A stretch of DNA of 64,000 nucleotides, from assembly GCF_902859935.1 (NCBI RefSeq), contig NZ_CADIKI010000008.1:124001-188000 (forward strand), read 5' to 3'. A model generated the notes under the pieces. The model had not been told where the DNA came from. It did not search any database and saw only the letters and a program-made list of their open reading frames with translations. Both the position numbers and the translations under genes were made by a program. Within the stretch, counting starts at the first letter, position 1; each line of letters starts with the position of its first letter. This DNA is from Paraburkholderia fynbosensis. Its GTDB lineage: Bacteria; Pseudomonadota; Gammaproteobacteria; Burkholderiales; Burkholderiaceae. This document shows positions 30,527-41,114 of the stretch, in pieces.

Positions 30527-31867
30527 TCAGTCGTCGCCGTCTTCGGCGGTTGCAACCATCGCATTGATTAGAAATTCGGTCAAGTCTTCGGCGGGCACGT
30601 TGTGTTGCTCGTTTTTACCGCCGTTAGCGTTTGTATCGCGCAGCGGTTTGACACCGACCGTGCCGTTGGCGATTTCGTCTTCGCCGAGCACCACCGCGAA
30701 CGCCGCACCGCTCGCATCGGCGCGCTTCATCTGCGATTTGAAGCTGGCCGTCTGACCGTCGGCGCTGCAATGCAGGATCACGTCGAGGCCTGTATCGCGC
30801 AGACGTTCCGCGATAATGAAGGCCTGCTCGCGCGCGGCGTCACCCTGATGGACCACGTACACGTCGCACCCTTCGGCCTCGGGCACGAGATCTTCTTCCT
30901 TCAGCAATTCGAGAATGCGCTCCACGCCCATCGCCCAGCCGCAGGCTGCCGTCGGCTTGCCGCCGAGCTGCTCGATCAGCGGATCGTAACGGCCGCCCGC
31001 CGCCACCGTGCCTTGCGCGCCGAGCTTGTCGGTCACCCACTCGAACACGGTCAGATTGTAGTAATCAAGACCGCGCACGAGACGCGGGTTGATCGTGAAC
31101 GGAACGTTGTTCGCCTTCAGGATGCGCTGCAAACCTTCGAAGTGCGTGCGCGACTCGTCACCGAGAAAATCGATCAGCTTCGGCGCGTTCTGCGCGACTT
31201 CCTGCATGGCCGGATTTTTCGTGTCCAGCACGCGCAGCGGGTTCGTGTAGAGACGGCGTTTCGCTTCTTCGTCGAGCACGTCGACGTGCTTTTCGAGGTA
31301 CGCGATCAGTTCGACACGATGGGCCGCGCGTTCTGCCGCGACACCAAGCGAATTGATTTCGAGCTTGATACCCATCAGGCCGAGGTCGTCCCACAGCCGC
31401 TGGCACATCATGATGATTTCAGCGTCGGCATCCGGGCCCGCGAAGCCCAGCGCTTCCACACCGACCTGATGGAACTGGCGATAGCGGCCGCGTTGCGGAC
31501 GCTCGTGACGGAACATCGGACCGACGTACCACAAACGCTTCGGACCGTCGTACAGCATGTTGTGTTCGATCGCCGCGCGCACGACCGCCGCCGTGTTCTC
31601 CGGACGCATCGTCAGATTTTCACCATTCAATGCGTCGGTGAAGCTGTACATCTCTTTCTCGACGATGTCGGTCACTTCGCCGATGCCGCGCTTGAACAGC
31701 TGCGTATGCTCAACGATCGGTGTACGAATATTCTGGTATCCGTACGAACGCAGCATCGACTTGACGGTGGTTTCAAAAAATTCCCACAGCCCGGCTTCCT
31801 GCGGAAGGATGTCGTTCATGCCCTTCACGCCGGACAGCTTTTCGAGCTTTTTCTTCAGTTCAGTCAT
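30527..31867 (-). CDS. hisS: Histidine-tRNA ligase
   Basis: A 446-residue class II synthetase. Motif 2 ([23 protein letters not shown]), the histidine-binding [16 protein letters not shown] and motif 3 ([15 protein letters not shown]) are intact. The C-terminal anticodon-binding domain ([16 protein letters not shown]) is present, unlike in HisZ of this window. It charges tRNA-His. The last residues include an Asn/Gly-rich loop ([11 protein letters not shown]), perhaps lineage-specific. Only 20 bp separate it from ispG upstream, so they are cotranscribed. Confidence 0.98.
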   Translation of the reverse strand: MTELKKKLEKLSGVKGMNDILPQEAGLWEFFETTVKSMLRSYGYQNIRTPIVEHTQLFKRGIGEVTDIVEKEMYSFTDALNGENLTMRPENTAAVVRAAIEHNMLYDGPKRLWYVGPMFRHERPQRGRYRQFHQVGVEALGFAGPDADAEIIMMCQRLWDDLGLMGIKLEINSLGVAAERAAHRVELIAYLEKHVDVLDEEAKRRLYTNPLRVLDTKNPAMQEVAQNAPKLIDFLGDESRTHFEGLQRILKANNVPFTINPRLVRGLDYYNLTVFEWVTDKLGAQGTVAAGGRYDPLIEQLGGKPTAACGWAMGVERILELLKEEDLVPEAEGCDVYVVHQGDAAREQAFIIAERLRDTGLDVILHCSADGQTASFKSQMKRADASGAAFAVVLGEDEIANGTVGVKPLRDTNANGGKNEQHNVPAEDLTEFLINAMVATAEDGDD

Positions 31868-31887
31868 CTGTCTTCGATAGCTGGTGT

Positions 31888-33204
31888 TTAGTTGAGTGCT
31901 TCAGCGCGGCCGTAGCGGCGCTCGACGTAGTCACTCACGATTTGCTGGAATTCGTGCGCGATGTTCTCGCCGCGCAGCGTCTTCACTTTCTCGCCGTCGA
32001 TGAACACCGGCGCGGCCGGGTTTTCGCCCGAACCCGGCAAGCTGATGCCGATGTTGGCCTGCTTCGATTCGCCCGGACCGTTGACGATGCAGCCCATCAC
32101 TGCGACGTGCATCTTTTCGACGCCAGGATACTGGTCGCGCCACACCGGCATCTGCGTGCGCAAATAGGTCTGGATTTGCGACGCCAGTTCCTGGAACAGC
32201 GTGCTTGTGGTGCGACCGCAACCCGGGCACGCGATCACCATCGGCGTGAACGAACGCAAGCCCATGGTCTGCAGAATTTCCTGGCCAACGATCACCTCGC
32301 CGGTGCGCGATGCGCCCGGCTCCGGCGTGAGCGAGATACGGATCGTGTCGCCGATGCCCTGCTGCAACAGCACGGACAACGCCGCGGTCGAAGCAACGAT
32401 GCCCTTCGAACCCATGCCCGCTTCGGTCAAGCCGAGATGCAGCGCGAATTCGCAACGGCGCGCAAGTTCGCGGTACACGGCGATCAAGTCCTGCACGCCG
32501 CTGACCTTGCACGACAGAATAATCTTGTCGCGCCCGAGACCGAGTTCGACCGCGCGTTCCGCCGAGCCGATCGCCGACTGGATCAGCGCTTCGTACATCA
32601 CGCTTTGCGCTTCCCATGGCGTGGCGCGCGACGCGTTTTCGTCCATCATCTTCGCGAGCAGGTCCTGATCGAGACTGCCCCAGTTGACGCCAATGCGCAC
32701 CGGCTTGTCGTACTTCACCGCGGCTTCGATCATCTGCGCGAACTGCGTGTCACGCTTCGCGCCGTGGCCAACGTTGCCCGGATTGATCCGATACTTCGAC
32801 AGCGACTCCGCGCACGCGGGGTAATCGCGCAGAAGCAGATGGCCGTTGTAGTGGAAGTCGCCGACCAGCGGCACGGACACGCCCATGCGGTCGAGCTGCT
32901 CTCGCACGGCCGGTACGGCCGCGGCCGCTTCCGGCGTGTTCACCGTGATACGCACCAGTTCCGAGCCGGCTTGCGCCAGTTCCTTGATCTGGATCGCGGT
33001 GCCGATCGCGTCCGCCGTGTCCGTGTTGGTCATCGACTGCACACGCACCGGCGCGTCGCCGCCGATGGTGACGAGCTGGCCGCCCCAACGGACGTCGACT
33101 GCGTGCGACTTGCGCCGCGCAGCTTGGCCGCCGAACACCGGTTCGTTAGAAACGATCTTGCTATTGGATCGGGATTGAGCTTCGGATTGCATCGAAAAAC
33201 CCAT
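31888..33204 (-). CDS. ispG: 4-hydroxy-3-methylbut-2-en-1-yl diphosphate synthase IspG (GcpE)
   Basis: A 438-residue enzyme of the MEP isoprenoid pathway. The TIM-barrel part begins [19 protein letters not shown]. The C-terminal 4Fe-4S cysteines are visible in [16 protein letters not shown] and in [17 protein letters not shown]. It reduces MEcPP to HMBPP, the penultimate step to IPP and DMAPP. The start may be the ATG at 33204 or the ATG four codons later; neither has a strong ribosome site. It is 84 bp downstream of rodZ, a pairing also seen in E. coli. Confidence 0.97.
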   Translation of the reverse strand: MGFSMQSEAQSRSNSKIVSNEPVFGGQAARRKSHAVDVRWGGQLVTIGGDAPVRVQSMTNTDTADAIGTAIQIKELAQAGSELVRITVNTPEAAAAVPAVREQLDRMGVSVPLVGDFHYNGHLLLRDYPACAESLSKYRINPGNVGHGAKRDTQFAQMIEAAVKYDKPVRIGVNWGSLDQDLLAKMMDENASRATPWEAQSVMYEALIQSAIGSAERAVELGLGRDKIILSCKVSGVQDLIAVYRELARRCEFALHLGLTEAGMGSKGIVASTAALSVLLQQGIGDTIRISLTPEPGASRTGEVIVGQEILQTMGLRSFTPMVIACPGCGRTTSTLFQELASQIQTYLRTQMPVWRDQYPGVEKMHVAVMGCIVNGPGESKQANIGISLPGSGENPAAPVFIDGEKVKTLRGENIAHEFQQIVSDYVERRYGRAEALN

Positions 33205-33288
33205 TTACGCCGCATGCGCTACACAAAACGTAGCGCCTGAATTGAAAAAGCGCCGCGGACCGGTTGGCCGCGGCGCATACCGTATCTG

Positions 33289-34392
33289 TCAGGGCAGCGC
33301 GAAGCGCGCCACATTCCCTTTGGCCGCCGAATATTTCGCCGGATCGACCGGCTCGCCGTCGAGCGTCAGCGACTCGAGACCGGCTCTGTTGCCGAGCGTA
33401 ATTTTGAACGGCGCCTCGCCTGTCACTTCCTTCGTATCGCCTGCGTGCACGAGGCCGGAAAACACTTCCTTGCCATCTTTGCCGCGCACGCTAAACCAGC
33501 TGTCCTGGGTCACGCGCAGCGCGACGATCGCCTCGCCTGCAGCAGGCGTCGTCGCTGTCGCCGAAGCTCCCGCGACGACCGCTGGCGCGCTCGCGCCCGG
33601 CGCCGCCGCGGCCAGAGCCTGCGAGCCGGCCTTCGGCGCCGCCGTCATTGAAGTGACCGCAGGCGCCGATGACGGCGCCGTGCCGGTCGCCAGCGGCGCG
33701 GGCATCGGCGTAGCCGACGCTGCATTTTCCGCTGCGGCCGGCGCTTCCGGCGCCGACGCTTCTTCTTCCGCCGTGGCGGCCGCCGACGGCCCCTGCGCCA
33801 CCGCGCCCGATGCGCCGGTCGCGGCGCCCGTGACGCCGTTCGCGCTCGCTTTCAGACGCGCAAGCCACGCGGTCGAATCGCCGCCATTGGTATGCCACAT
33901 AGCGAGCGCGATTACCGCAACGACGACCGCCGCAACGCCCCACAACCACGAACGGCTTTTCTGCCCGCCGCCGCCAAGCGAGAGCGACACCCGGCCACGC
34001 GGCAAATCCTTACCCGACGACGCCGGCATCGACAGATCCGGCGCCGGCACGCCCGTTTCGCGGCGCAGCGCCTGCGTGAACGGCGTCGGATCGGCGCCGA
34101 GCATTTTCGCGTAGCTACGCACCACGCCGAGCGCGAAAGTCGTATCCGGCAAGTGGCTGATGTCGCCCGACTCGAGCGCGCGCAACTTGGTGACCGACAC
34201 CTTGAGGCGAGCCGACACGTCTTCGATCGACCATCCCTTCGATTCACGCAACTGGGACAAGCGCGCGCCAGCCGCCGCCAACGAATCCAGGTTCGACTGC
34301 ACAACGGGCTGCACTACCGCCCGTGCGACCGGCGCCGGATGGCCTTCATTCGTGTCTGTGTCGTGCGGCTGCGGGTGCTGCGGCTCACTCAT
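33289..34392 (-). CDS. rodZ: RodZ-like cytoskeletal/cell-shape protein
   Basis: A 367-residue protein with the RodZ layout. A cytoplasmic Xre-type helix-turn-helix (about 38-105: LSQLRESKGWSIEDVSARLK, LRALESGDISHLP) is followed by a basic linker and one membrane helix (about 147-166, WLWGVAAVVVAVIALAMW). Then come an Ala/Ser/Pro-rich periplasmic linker and a C-terminal DUF4115 domain (VALRVTQDSWFSVRGKDGKE). RodZ links MreB to the elongasome. Placement between rlmN and ispG matches the usual order. Confidence 0.92.
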   Translation of the reverse strand: MSEPQHPQPHDTDTNEGHPAPVARAVVQPVVQSNLDSLAAAGARLSQLRESKGWSIEDVSARLKVSVTKLRALESGDISHLPDTTFALGVVRSYAKMLGADPTPFTQALRRETGVPAPDLSMPASSGKDLPRGRVSLSLGGGGQKSRSWLWGVAAVVVAVIALAMWHTNGGDSTAWLARLKASANGVTGAATGASGAVAQGPSAAATAEEEASAPEAPAAAENAASATPMPAPLATGTAPSSAPAVTSMTAAPKAGSQALAAAAPGASAPAVVAGASATATTPAAGEAIVALRVTQDSWFSVRGKDGKEVFSGLVHAGDTKEVTGEAPFKITLGNRAGLESLTLDGEPVDPAKYSAAKGNVARFALP

Positions 34393-34611
34393 CCCAAATC
34401 CTTTCGCGTCGATTCTTTTTTCACTCGTGCCACCCGGAGCTGCTGAAAACCTCGCGCCCGAATCGCAGACCGTTTATAACAAAATGCGCGGCTTTGTGTG
34501 CCGCTTCCGATCGCTTCTGCAAACTTTCTTTTCAATCGACGGTGGCATGAAGACTTTCGCGGATCGACTGAACTTTCCAGCGACCGCCGACGGTCCTGCC
34601 TTACCGGACGA

Positions 34612-35763
34612 TTACACGGCGCGAACCTCGATCACCTTCGCTGCCTTCCCGGTGCGCTCAGCCAGGCGCGTGCGGTCCTGAACCGCACCGGCCAGCTGAC
34701 CGCAGGCAGCGTCGATGTCATCGCCGCGTGTTTTGCGCACCGTGGTGACGACGCCCGCGTCCATCAACACTTGTGCAAACCGCTTGATCTGTTCCGGCTT
34801 CGAGCGGATCAAGCCCGACTCAGGGAACGGATTGAACGGAATCAGATTGAATTTGCACGGCACGTCGCGCGTCACGGCCAGCAATTCGCGCGCTTGCGCT
34901 TCGCTGTCGTTCACGCCGTCGAGCATGCAGTACTCAAACGTGATGAAATCGCGCGGCGCGACTTTCAGATAGCGCTGGCAAGCCGCCATCAATTCGCGCA
35001 GCGGATACTTCTTGTTCAGCGGCACCAGCATGTCGCGCAGCGGATCGCTAGGCGCATGCAGCGAAACCGCGAGCGCCACCGGCAGATCGGCGCCGAGCCG
35101 GTCCATCATCGGCACGACGCCCGAGGTGGACAGCGTGACGCGCCGGCGCGAAAGACCGTACGCGTTGTCGTCGAGCATCAGGCGCATGGCCGGCACAACC
35201 GCGTCGTAATTGAGCAGCGGCTCGCCCATGCCCATCATCACGACGTTCGTGACCACGCGCTCGCCCTTGCCGTCACCGCCGGTGGCGCGGCCGCCGGCCA
35301 GGCCGCGCGAAGCACGCAGCGCAAATTCGGCCATGCGCAGCTGGCCGATGATTTCGCCGGTGGAAAGATTGCGGGAAAACCCCTGTTTGCCGGTCGAACA
35401 GAAACGGCAGTTGACCGCACATCCGGCCTGCGACGACACGCACAGCGTGCCGCGTGTTTCTTCCGGAATGTAGACGGTCTCAACCGCGTTGCCGTTGCCA
35501 ACGTCGATCAGCCACTTGCGTGTGCCGTCGGTCGAAATATGGTCGCTGACGATGCCGGGCATCGTGATCGAAGCGCGCCCTTTGAGCTTTTCGCGCAAGG
35601 ACTTCGCAAGATCGGTCATGCCGTCGAAGTCGGCAGCGTTGTATTGATGAAGCCAGCGCTGCAATTGCTTGGCGCGAAACGGCTTCTCGCCCAGGCTGTC
35701 GCAATAGGCGACAAGCCCTTGGGCGTCCAGATCGAGAAGGTTGACGGTGGGACTGCTCGTCAT
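34612..35763 (-). CDS. rlmN: Dual-specificity 23S rRNA/tRNA (adenine-C2)-methyltransferase RlmN
   Basis: A 383-residue radical-SAM enzyme. The cluster-binding CxxxCxxC lies in [19 protein letters not shown]; the conserved methyl-carrying Cys lies in [15 protein letters not shown] or the nearby C-terminal region. [12 protein letters not shown] is the SAM-binding GGEP-like motif. It methylates A2503 of 23S rRNA and A37 of some tRNAs. The start is the ATG at 35763 with AGGA six bases upstream; an ATG five codons earlier lacks a ribosome site. It lies 170 bp after ndk. Confidence 0.97.
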   Translation of the reverse strand: MTSSPTVNLLDLDAQGLVAYCDSLGEKPFRAKQLQRWLHQYNAADFDGMTDLAKSLREKLKGRASITMPGIVSDHISTDGTRKWLIDVGNGNAVETVYIPEETRGTLCVSSQAGCAVNCRFCSTGKQGFSRNLSTGEIIGQLRMAEFALRASRGLAGGRATGGDGKGERVVTNVVMMGMGEPLLNYDAVVPAMRLMLDDNAYGLSRRRVTLSTSGVVPMMDRLGADLPVALAVSLHAPSDPLRDMLVPLNKKYPLRELMAACQRYLKVAPRDFITFEYCMLDGVNDSEAQARELLAVTRDVPCKFNLIPFNPFPESGLIRSKPEQIKRFAQVLMDAGVVTTVRKTRGDDIDAACGQLAGAVQDRTRLAERTGKAAKVIEVRAV

Positions 35764-35933
35764 ATCGAATCCTGCCATTTCAGTGCGAGACTACGTTCAT
35801 GCAACAAGCTGCATGAACGCAATGCCGATCGCGCCCATTCCTGCTGCTTTTACCTTACTACTTCGCCGGGCGATTCGTGCGATAAAACATCGGCTGCACG
35901 AATCGCGCGAAACAAACCGGCTTGACGCGCGGT

Positions 35934-36359
35934 TTAACGCGAGTAGACGTTTACTTGCGGGAAGAAGAATGCGATTTCGACGGCAGCCGTTTCAGCCGCG
36001 TCCGAACCGTGGACGGCGTTGGCGTCGATGCTGTCCGCGAAGTCGGCGCGGATCGTGCCCTTCTCTGCCTTCTTCGGGTCCGTTGCGCCCATCAGATCAC
36101 GATGCTTCAGGATGGCGTTTTCGCCTTCCAGCGCTTGCACCACAACCGGGCCCGAGATCATGAAGTCGACCAGGTCCTTGAAGAACGGACGTGCAGCGTG
36201 CACGGCGTAGAACTTCTCTGCGTCAGCGCGCGACAGGTGAACCATGCGCGATGCCACGATCTTCAGACCAGCGTTTTCGAAACGGGTGTAGATCTGGCCG
36301 ATCACGTTCTTGGCCACTGCGTCCGGCTTGATAATCGACAGGGTGCGTTCGATCGCCAT
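35934..36359 (-). CDS. ndk: Nucleoside diphosphate kinase
   Basis: A 141-residue Ndk of standard length: [18 protein letters not shown] at the N terminus and the catalytic His in [20 protein letters not shown]. It balances NTP and dNTP pools by phosphate transfer through a phospho-His. GGAG lies five bases before the ATG. It heads the long minus-strand block toward purA and is divergent from the BI-1 gene. Confidence 0.98.
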   Translation of the reverse strand: MAIERTLSIIKPDAVAKNVIGQIYTRFENAGLKIVASRMVHLSRADAEKFYAVHAARPFFKDLVDFMISGPVVVQALEGENAILKHRDLMGATDPKKAEKGTIRADFADSIDANAVHGSDAAETAAVEIAFFFPQVNVYSR

Positions 36360-36405
36360 AAAAACTCCAAAAAATTAAGAGGTTACAGATTCAAATGAAT
36401 CCGCT

Positions 36406-36411
36406 ATTGTA
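36406..36411 (-). promoter_or_regulatory. Probable -10 element for ndk
   Basis: On the minus strand TACAAT lies 47 bp before the ndk ATG in an AT-rich patch. No clear -35 is seen at 17 bp. A 7-bp hairpin GGAACGC/GCGTTCC (36458-36476) lies further upstream in the shared divergent region. Confidence 0.4.
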
Positions 36412-36516
36412 GCATGTTCCCGTGTATGATTGCGATTGAACCCTTACAGCATTGAAAGGAACGCAGCACGCGTTCCAAAATACTGGTAGCGTAGGACGTA
36501 CGGACATTGCGAGGTA

Positions 36517-36544
36517 TTGAAACTCCGTGCTTCGGCGCTAATCT
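36517..36544 (+). promoter_or_regulatory. Candidate promoter for the BI-1 family gene
   Basis: TTGAAA (36517-36522) and TAATCT (36539-36544) are spaced 16 bp, giving a leader of about 95 nt to the ATG at 36647. The -35 matches consensus at five of six positions; the -10 is weak. Confidence 0.4.
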
Positions 36545-36646
36545 TAGGGATGAACACCTTGCGCCTCGCGGCCGCCCCATGCGCCCTGCGCGGCACAAAC
36601 CGCCGTACCACCATCACGAAACACGCTTCTGAGGTAAGGAGAGACC

Positions 36647-37345
36647 ATGAACGAACATCCGTATAGCTTTGGCCGCAATGGCGCTGTCAGCACGGTCGAA
36701 TCGCGCAACCGCGTACTACGGAATACCTACTGGCTGCTGGCGCTGTCCATGATTCCGACGGTGCTCGGCGCGTGGGTGGGTCTCGCCACCGGCTTCACGC
36801 TGTTCGCCGCCACCAGCCCCGCGATGAGCATGCTGGCGTTCTTCGCGATCGCGTTCGGCTTCATGTTCGCGATCCAGAAAACGAAAGACAGCTCGCTCGG
36901 CGTGTTCGTGCTGCTCGGCTTCACGTTCTTCATGGGCCTGATGCTGTCGCGCATCCTTAGCTTCGTGCTCGGTTTTTCTAACGGCCCGTCGCTCATCATG
37001 CTCGCCTTCGGTGGCACTGGTGTGATCTTCGCGACAATGGCCACGATCGCCACGGTCAGCAAGCGCGATTTTTCCGGCCTCGGCAAGTGGCTATTCATGG
37101 GCGTGATCGTGCTGCTGCTGGCTTCGGTCGCCAACGTCTTCCTGCAACTGTCGGCGCTGATGCTGACGGTTTCGGTGATGGCCATCGTGATCTTCTCGGC
37201 CTACATGCTGTTCGACGTCCAGCGCGTCGTGAACGGCGGCGAGACGAACTACATCACCGCCACGCTCGCGATCTATCTGGATCTGTACAACGTGTTCGTC
37301 AACCTGCTCGCGCTGCTCGGCATCTTCGGCGGCAACCGCAACTGA
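36647..37345 (+). CDS. Bax inhibitor-1 (BI-1/YccA) family membrane protein
   Basis: A 232-residue protein with seven hydrophobic segments after a short polar N terminus. The last third carries the BI-1 family signature: VVNGGETNYITATLAIYLDLYN, with the conserved Asp-rich ion/proton site near the final helix. Related YccA interacts with the FtsH protease in E. coli. An AAGGAGA ribosome site precedes the ATG. It is monocistronic, closed by a strong shared terminator. Confidence 0.93.
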   Translation: MNEHPYSFGRNGAVSTVESRNRVLRNTYWLLALSMIPTVLGAWVGLATGFTLFAATSPAMSMLAFFAIAFGFMFAIQKTKDSSLGVFVLLGFTFFMGLMLSRILSFVLGFSNGPSLIMLAFGGTGVIFATMATIATVSKRDFSGLGKWLFMGVIVLLLASVANVFLQLSALMLTVSVMAIVIFSAYMLFDVQRVVNGGETNYITATLAIYLDLYNVFVNLLALLGIFGGNRN

Positions 37346-37388
37346 GTCTGACGTGGGCGCGGCGTTCGCAAAACGCTTCGCCCTGAAG

Positions 37389-37430
37389 AAAAAAAAGCCC
37401 ATAACGATAAATCGTTATGGGCTTTTTCTT
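37389..37430. terminator. Bidirectional terminator between the BI-1 gene and the MBL-fold gene
   Basis: An 11-bp stem GCCCATAACGA/TCGTTATGGGC with a TAAA loop is flanked by eight A and five T. It serves the convergent BI-1 gene (+) and the metallo-beta-lactamase-fold gene (-). Confidence 0.92.
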
Positions 37431-37492
37431 TGCACTGCCGCAATGCCCGCGGCGCTAGCAATCGAGATCGATCCGCCATCCGCAGCCGGGCG

Positions 37493-38266
37493 TCACACGC
37501 TCAGCCAAGCAAATCCCTGATCCTGCGAAGCGACCACCACGTCAGTCAGCGCCGCGCCCAGTACACCGGCCATCGCGGCCTGCGCCAGTTCCGGCAGATT
37601 GTTTTGCTGGCTCAAATGTGCAGCGACGAGGTGGCGAAGGCGCGAGCGGTCGAGCGAAGCCAGAATGTCGGCCGCCGCGTCGTTGTTCAGATGCCCATGA
37701 TTGCCGCCGATGCGCGCCTTCAACGATTGCGGATAGCGGCTGCCCGCGAGCATCCGCACATCGTGATTGCATTCGAGCACCAGCGCGTCGCACCCACTCA
37801 GCACCGCGTTGATATGCGGCGTGGACGTGCCGACGTCGGTCAGCACGCCGAGCCGGCTCGCGCCATTCGAGAACACGTATTGCAACGGCTCGCGGGCATC
37901 GTGAGGGACGGTGTAAGGGAGGATGCTGAGGTCGCCGATCGCCACCGCTTCGTCGCCCCATAACACCTGCAGGTCGACGTCGGCTTCGTCGGCGCCCACC
38001 GCGCGGGCGGTGCCCCAGCTCATGTATAACGGAATCGACCATTTGCGCGCCAGCGTCAGGGCGCTGCCGATGTGATCGCTATGCTCATGCGTGATCAGGA
38101 TGGCGTCGAGAGCTTCGACGCTCGCGCCGATCCGCGTCAGGCGCCGCTCGACTTCTCGCGCCGAAAAGCCGCAGTCCAGCAACACGCGCGTGCTGGTCAC
38201 ACCGCTTTGCGCCTCCACCAGCAACGCATTGCCTTCACTGCCGCTGCCGAGACTCGCGAAGCGCAC
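37493..38266 (-). CDS. Metallo-beta-lactamase-fold hydrolase (YycJ/WalJ-like)
   Basis: A 257-residue protein with the zinc motif THEHSDHIG (HxHxDH) and LLDCGFSAREVERRL, typical of the YycJ/WalJ branch of MBL proteins. ALVLECNHDVRML and NGHLNNDAAADIL supply further ligands. Homologues are proposed 5'-3' exonucleases or cell-cycle-linked hydrolases; no activity can be fixed here. It starts with a GTG, seven bases after the bamC stop, so it is cotranscribed with bamC. Confidence 0.9.
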   Translation of the reverse strand: MRFASLGSGSEGNALLVEAQSGVTSTRVLLDCGFSAREVERRLTRIGASVEALDAILITHEHSDHIGSALTLARKWSIPLYMSWGTARAVGADEADVDLQVLWGDEAVAIGDLSILPYTVPHDAREPLQYVFSNGASRLGVLTDVGTSTPHINAVLSGCDALVLECNHDVRMLAGSRYPQSLKARIGGNHGHLNNDAAADILASLDRSRLRHLVAAHLSQQNNLPELAQAAMAGVLGAALTDVVVASQDQGFAWLSV

Positions 38267-38273
38267 GGCCCGC

Positions 38274-39416
38274 TTAGTTGAGTTGCGCGTGCAGCAGCGT
38301 CACGATGCGCTGCGCGTCGGAGGACGTGTCCACCTGACCGTTCGCGTCGAGCACCGCCACCTGCGTCACGGAGTCGCTCTTCGAGCGCACGTTGACAAGG
38401 AATTCCTGACCCGGCTTCTTCGACGAACTACTGCCGCTGTAGAACAGCTTGCCGAGCAGCCCTTCCCGCTTCAGTTCCTGCATCGAGTCCGCGTAGCGCA
38501 CGTAATAGATGCCTTTTGCGCGATCGCGGTTATCGACGGTGAAGTTGGTGCGATCGAGCGCGAGGCCCACGCGCAGCCATGCACGGTCGAACGATTCCTG
38601 CAGGTCGAGCGTCGACGCGCCCGCGTTCTTGTCGATCGTCGCCGGCGCGGTGGCCGGGCGCGCGTCGGTCAGCAATTGCTTCGATTGCGCTTCGGTCAGG
38701 CCGAATTTTTCCATCAGCTTGGCGAGGAACATCGCCTCGAGCGCCGGATCGCGCGGACGCTCTTCCCAGCGCGAGGACGTCTTGTCCTGGCCCGTCAGCA
38801 TTTCTTCCATCGCACTATGCGTGATCGAAATGTCCGTGGTCTCGGACGACCCACGCGACACCAGCGTGCGGAAGCTGTCGCGCGTGCCCGACGAGTACGC
38901 GAAGTCGATCACCTTGCCGACCGTGCGGCGGAACCAGTCGTCCGGAATATTCGCGCGATTCTCCGCCCAGTCGGTCACCATGATGCCGGTGGCCGGCGCG
39001 TCCGTTTTCAGGACGAAACCGTTTTCCTGCCAGAATTCCTGCAGCTGCGGCCACAGCTGTTCCGGCGAACGGCCGTCGACCACCAGCCAGCGGCGGTCGC
39101 CGTCACGCTCGATGTGCATGCCGAACGGGTCCTGCGCTGTCGGCTGGCCTTCGGTGGCGTTGCCCGCGGCCGTGACATTGCGCGCCGTCGCGCCGCCCAG
39201 CGCCAGATTGGCGGGTGGTGCAACGTAGCGCTGATCGGTCGGCGAAGTGCTCAGGTCATTCGGAACGGCGAGCGGCGGCGCGCTCGCCGCAACCTTGTAG
39301 TTGACGCGGTCGGTAGCGAACCAGTCGTTCAGCGTGTCACAGCCGGCGAGCGTCGTCAGGGCAAGCGCCAGCGCCGCCATGCGGGTTGCGTGGAGGGAAA
39401 GTGCGGAACGTTTCAT
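38274..39416 (-). CDS. bamC: Outer membrane protein assembly lipoprotein BamC
   Basis: A 380-residue lipoprotein (signal ending LTTLAGC, Cys26). The unstructured N-terminal segment after the Cys (DTLNDWFATDRVNYK) resembles the BamC part that binds BamD. Two helix-grip domains follow, visible around WLVVDGRSPEQLWPQLQEFW and DRAWLRVGLALDRTNFTVDN. It is part of the BAM complex. It is downstream of dapA, as in E. coli. AAGGAC lies just before the ATG. Confidence 0.94.
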   Translation of the reverse strand: MKRSALSLHATRMAALALALTTLAGCDTLNDWFATDRVNYKVAASAPPLAVPNDLSTSPTDQRYVAPPANLALGGATARNVTAAGNATEGQPTAQDPFGMHIERDGDRRWLVVDGRSPEQLWPQLQEFWQENGFVLKTDAPATGIMVTDWAENRANIPDDWFRRTVGKVIDFAYSSGTRDSFRTLVSRGSSETTDISITHSAMEEMLTGQDKTSSRWEERPRDPALEAMFLAKLMEKFGLTEAQSKQLLTDARPATAPATIDKNAGASTLDLQESFDRAWLRVGLALDRTNFTVDNRDRAKGIYYVRYADSMQELKREGLLGKLFYSGSSSSKKPGQEFLVNVRSKSDSVTQVAVLDANGQVDTSSDAQRIVTLLHAQLN

Positions 39417-39542
39417 GAGGTCCTTCGTGATGCTGGAACGCGGTGCCTGGTTCTGCCGGGAACGTGGGCTGGATCGACGTCGGTTAAGGGAATGCCGGTG
39501 GCGGTCTCTGGTTGGCGCTGCGGGATGCCGCGGTCGAACCGC

Positions 39543-40454
<912 letters not shown>

Positions 40455-40497
40455 GAAACGCCATGAATTTGATCAGGTAAACCGCGATTGTAGCGGA

Positions 40498-41097
40498 TTA
40501 GCCAGCCAACTCGTAACAAGGCGGGGGTGCCGCCTGCACGGAGTCATCTGGGCGCTCCGCCTCCAGAATTGCGCAAATCCGCTGGACGTAAGCGGGGCGC
40601 GGCTGCGCGAGAAAGCCGTCCTGAAACGCGACCACCCGAAGCCGGCCGCGCACCCTGTCGAGAAGCTCGCCGGGCGCGAGCAGAAACGCCGGATTGGACG
40701 GCCTGCCGACGCTTTCGTTTCCTTGCGCGAAGGTCTCGTAAACCAGTACGCCGCCCGGCGCCAGCGCATGCAGAAGCTGCGCAAACAGCGGCCGGTGCAG
40801 ATAGTTCGTCACCACGACGGCGGCGAACGTCGTGTCGGCCGATAACGGCCACGGAGCGCCTTCGAGGTCTGCGGCAAGCGGCGTGATGAGCGGCTCGCCG
40901 CGCAGCGTGTCGAGCGCGACGGCATCGCGGTCGAGCGCGGTCACGGGGTGCCCGAGCGACGCAAAGAACCGCGCATGCCGCCCCGCCCCCGATGCGACGT
41001 CGAGCACCGCGCCGCCGGGCGCGACCAGATGCGCCCACTGGCGCACCCAGTGCGACGGCTCACCCAATCCATGGATGGCGGCGGCGGGCGTGCTCAT
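40498..41097 (-). CDS. Class I SAM-dependent methyltransferase
   Basis: A 199-residue protein with the nucleotide-binding motifs of class I methyltransferases: VLDVASGAGRHARFFASLG (motif I), VTALDRDAVALDTL (acidic loop, motif II) and FAAVVVTNYLHRPLF (motif IV). Similar short proteins of the UbiE/TehB type are common; the substrate is unknown. I chose the ATG at 41097, because the frame further upstream overlaps trpS. It starts 17 bp after the trpS stop, so it belongs to the trpS-dapA transcription unit. Confidence 0.87.
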   Translation of the reverse strand: MSTPAAAIHGLGEPSHWVRQWAHLVAPGGAVLDVASGAGRHARFFASLGHPVTALDRDAVALDTLRGEPLITPLAADLEGAPWPLSADTTFAAVVVTNYLHRPLFAQLLHALAPGGVLVYETFAQGNESVGRPSNPAFLLAPGELLDRVRGRLRVVAFQDGFLAQPRPAYVQRICAILEAERPDDSVQAAPPPCYELAG

Positions 41098-41114
41098 CGC
41101 TGCGATCGGCCGGC

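Noticed and set aside
30527..31867. Possible duplication of hisS with hisZ
   Set aside because: hisZ lacks the anticodon-binding domain and is the known HisG partner; these are normal paralogues, not a recent duplication.
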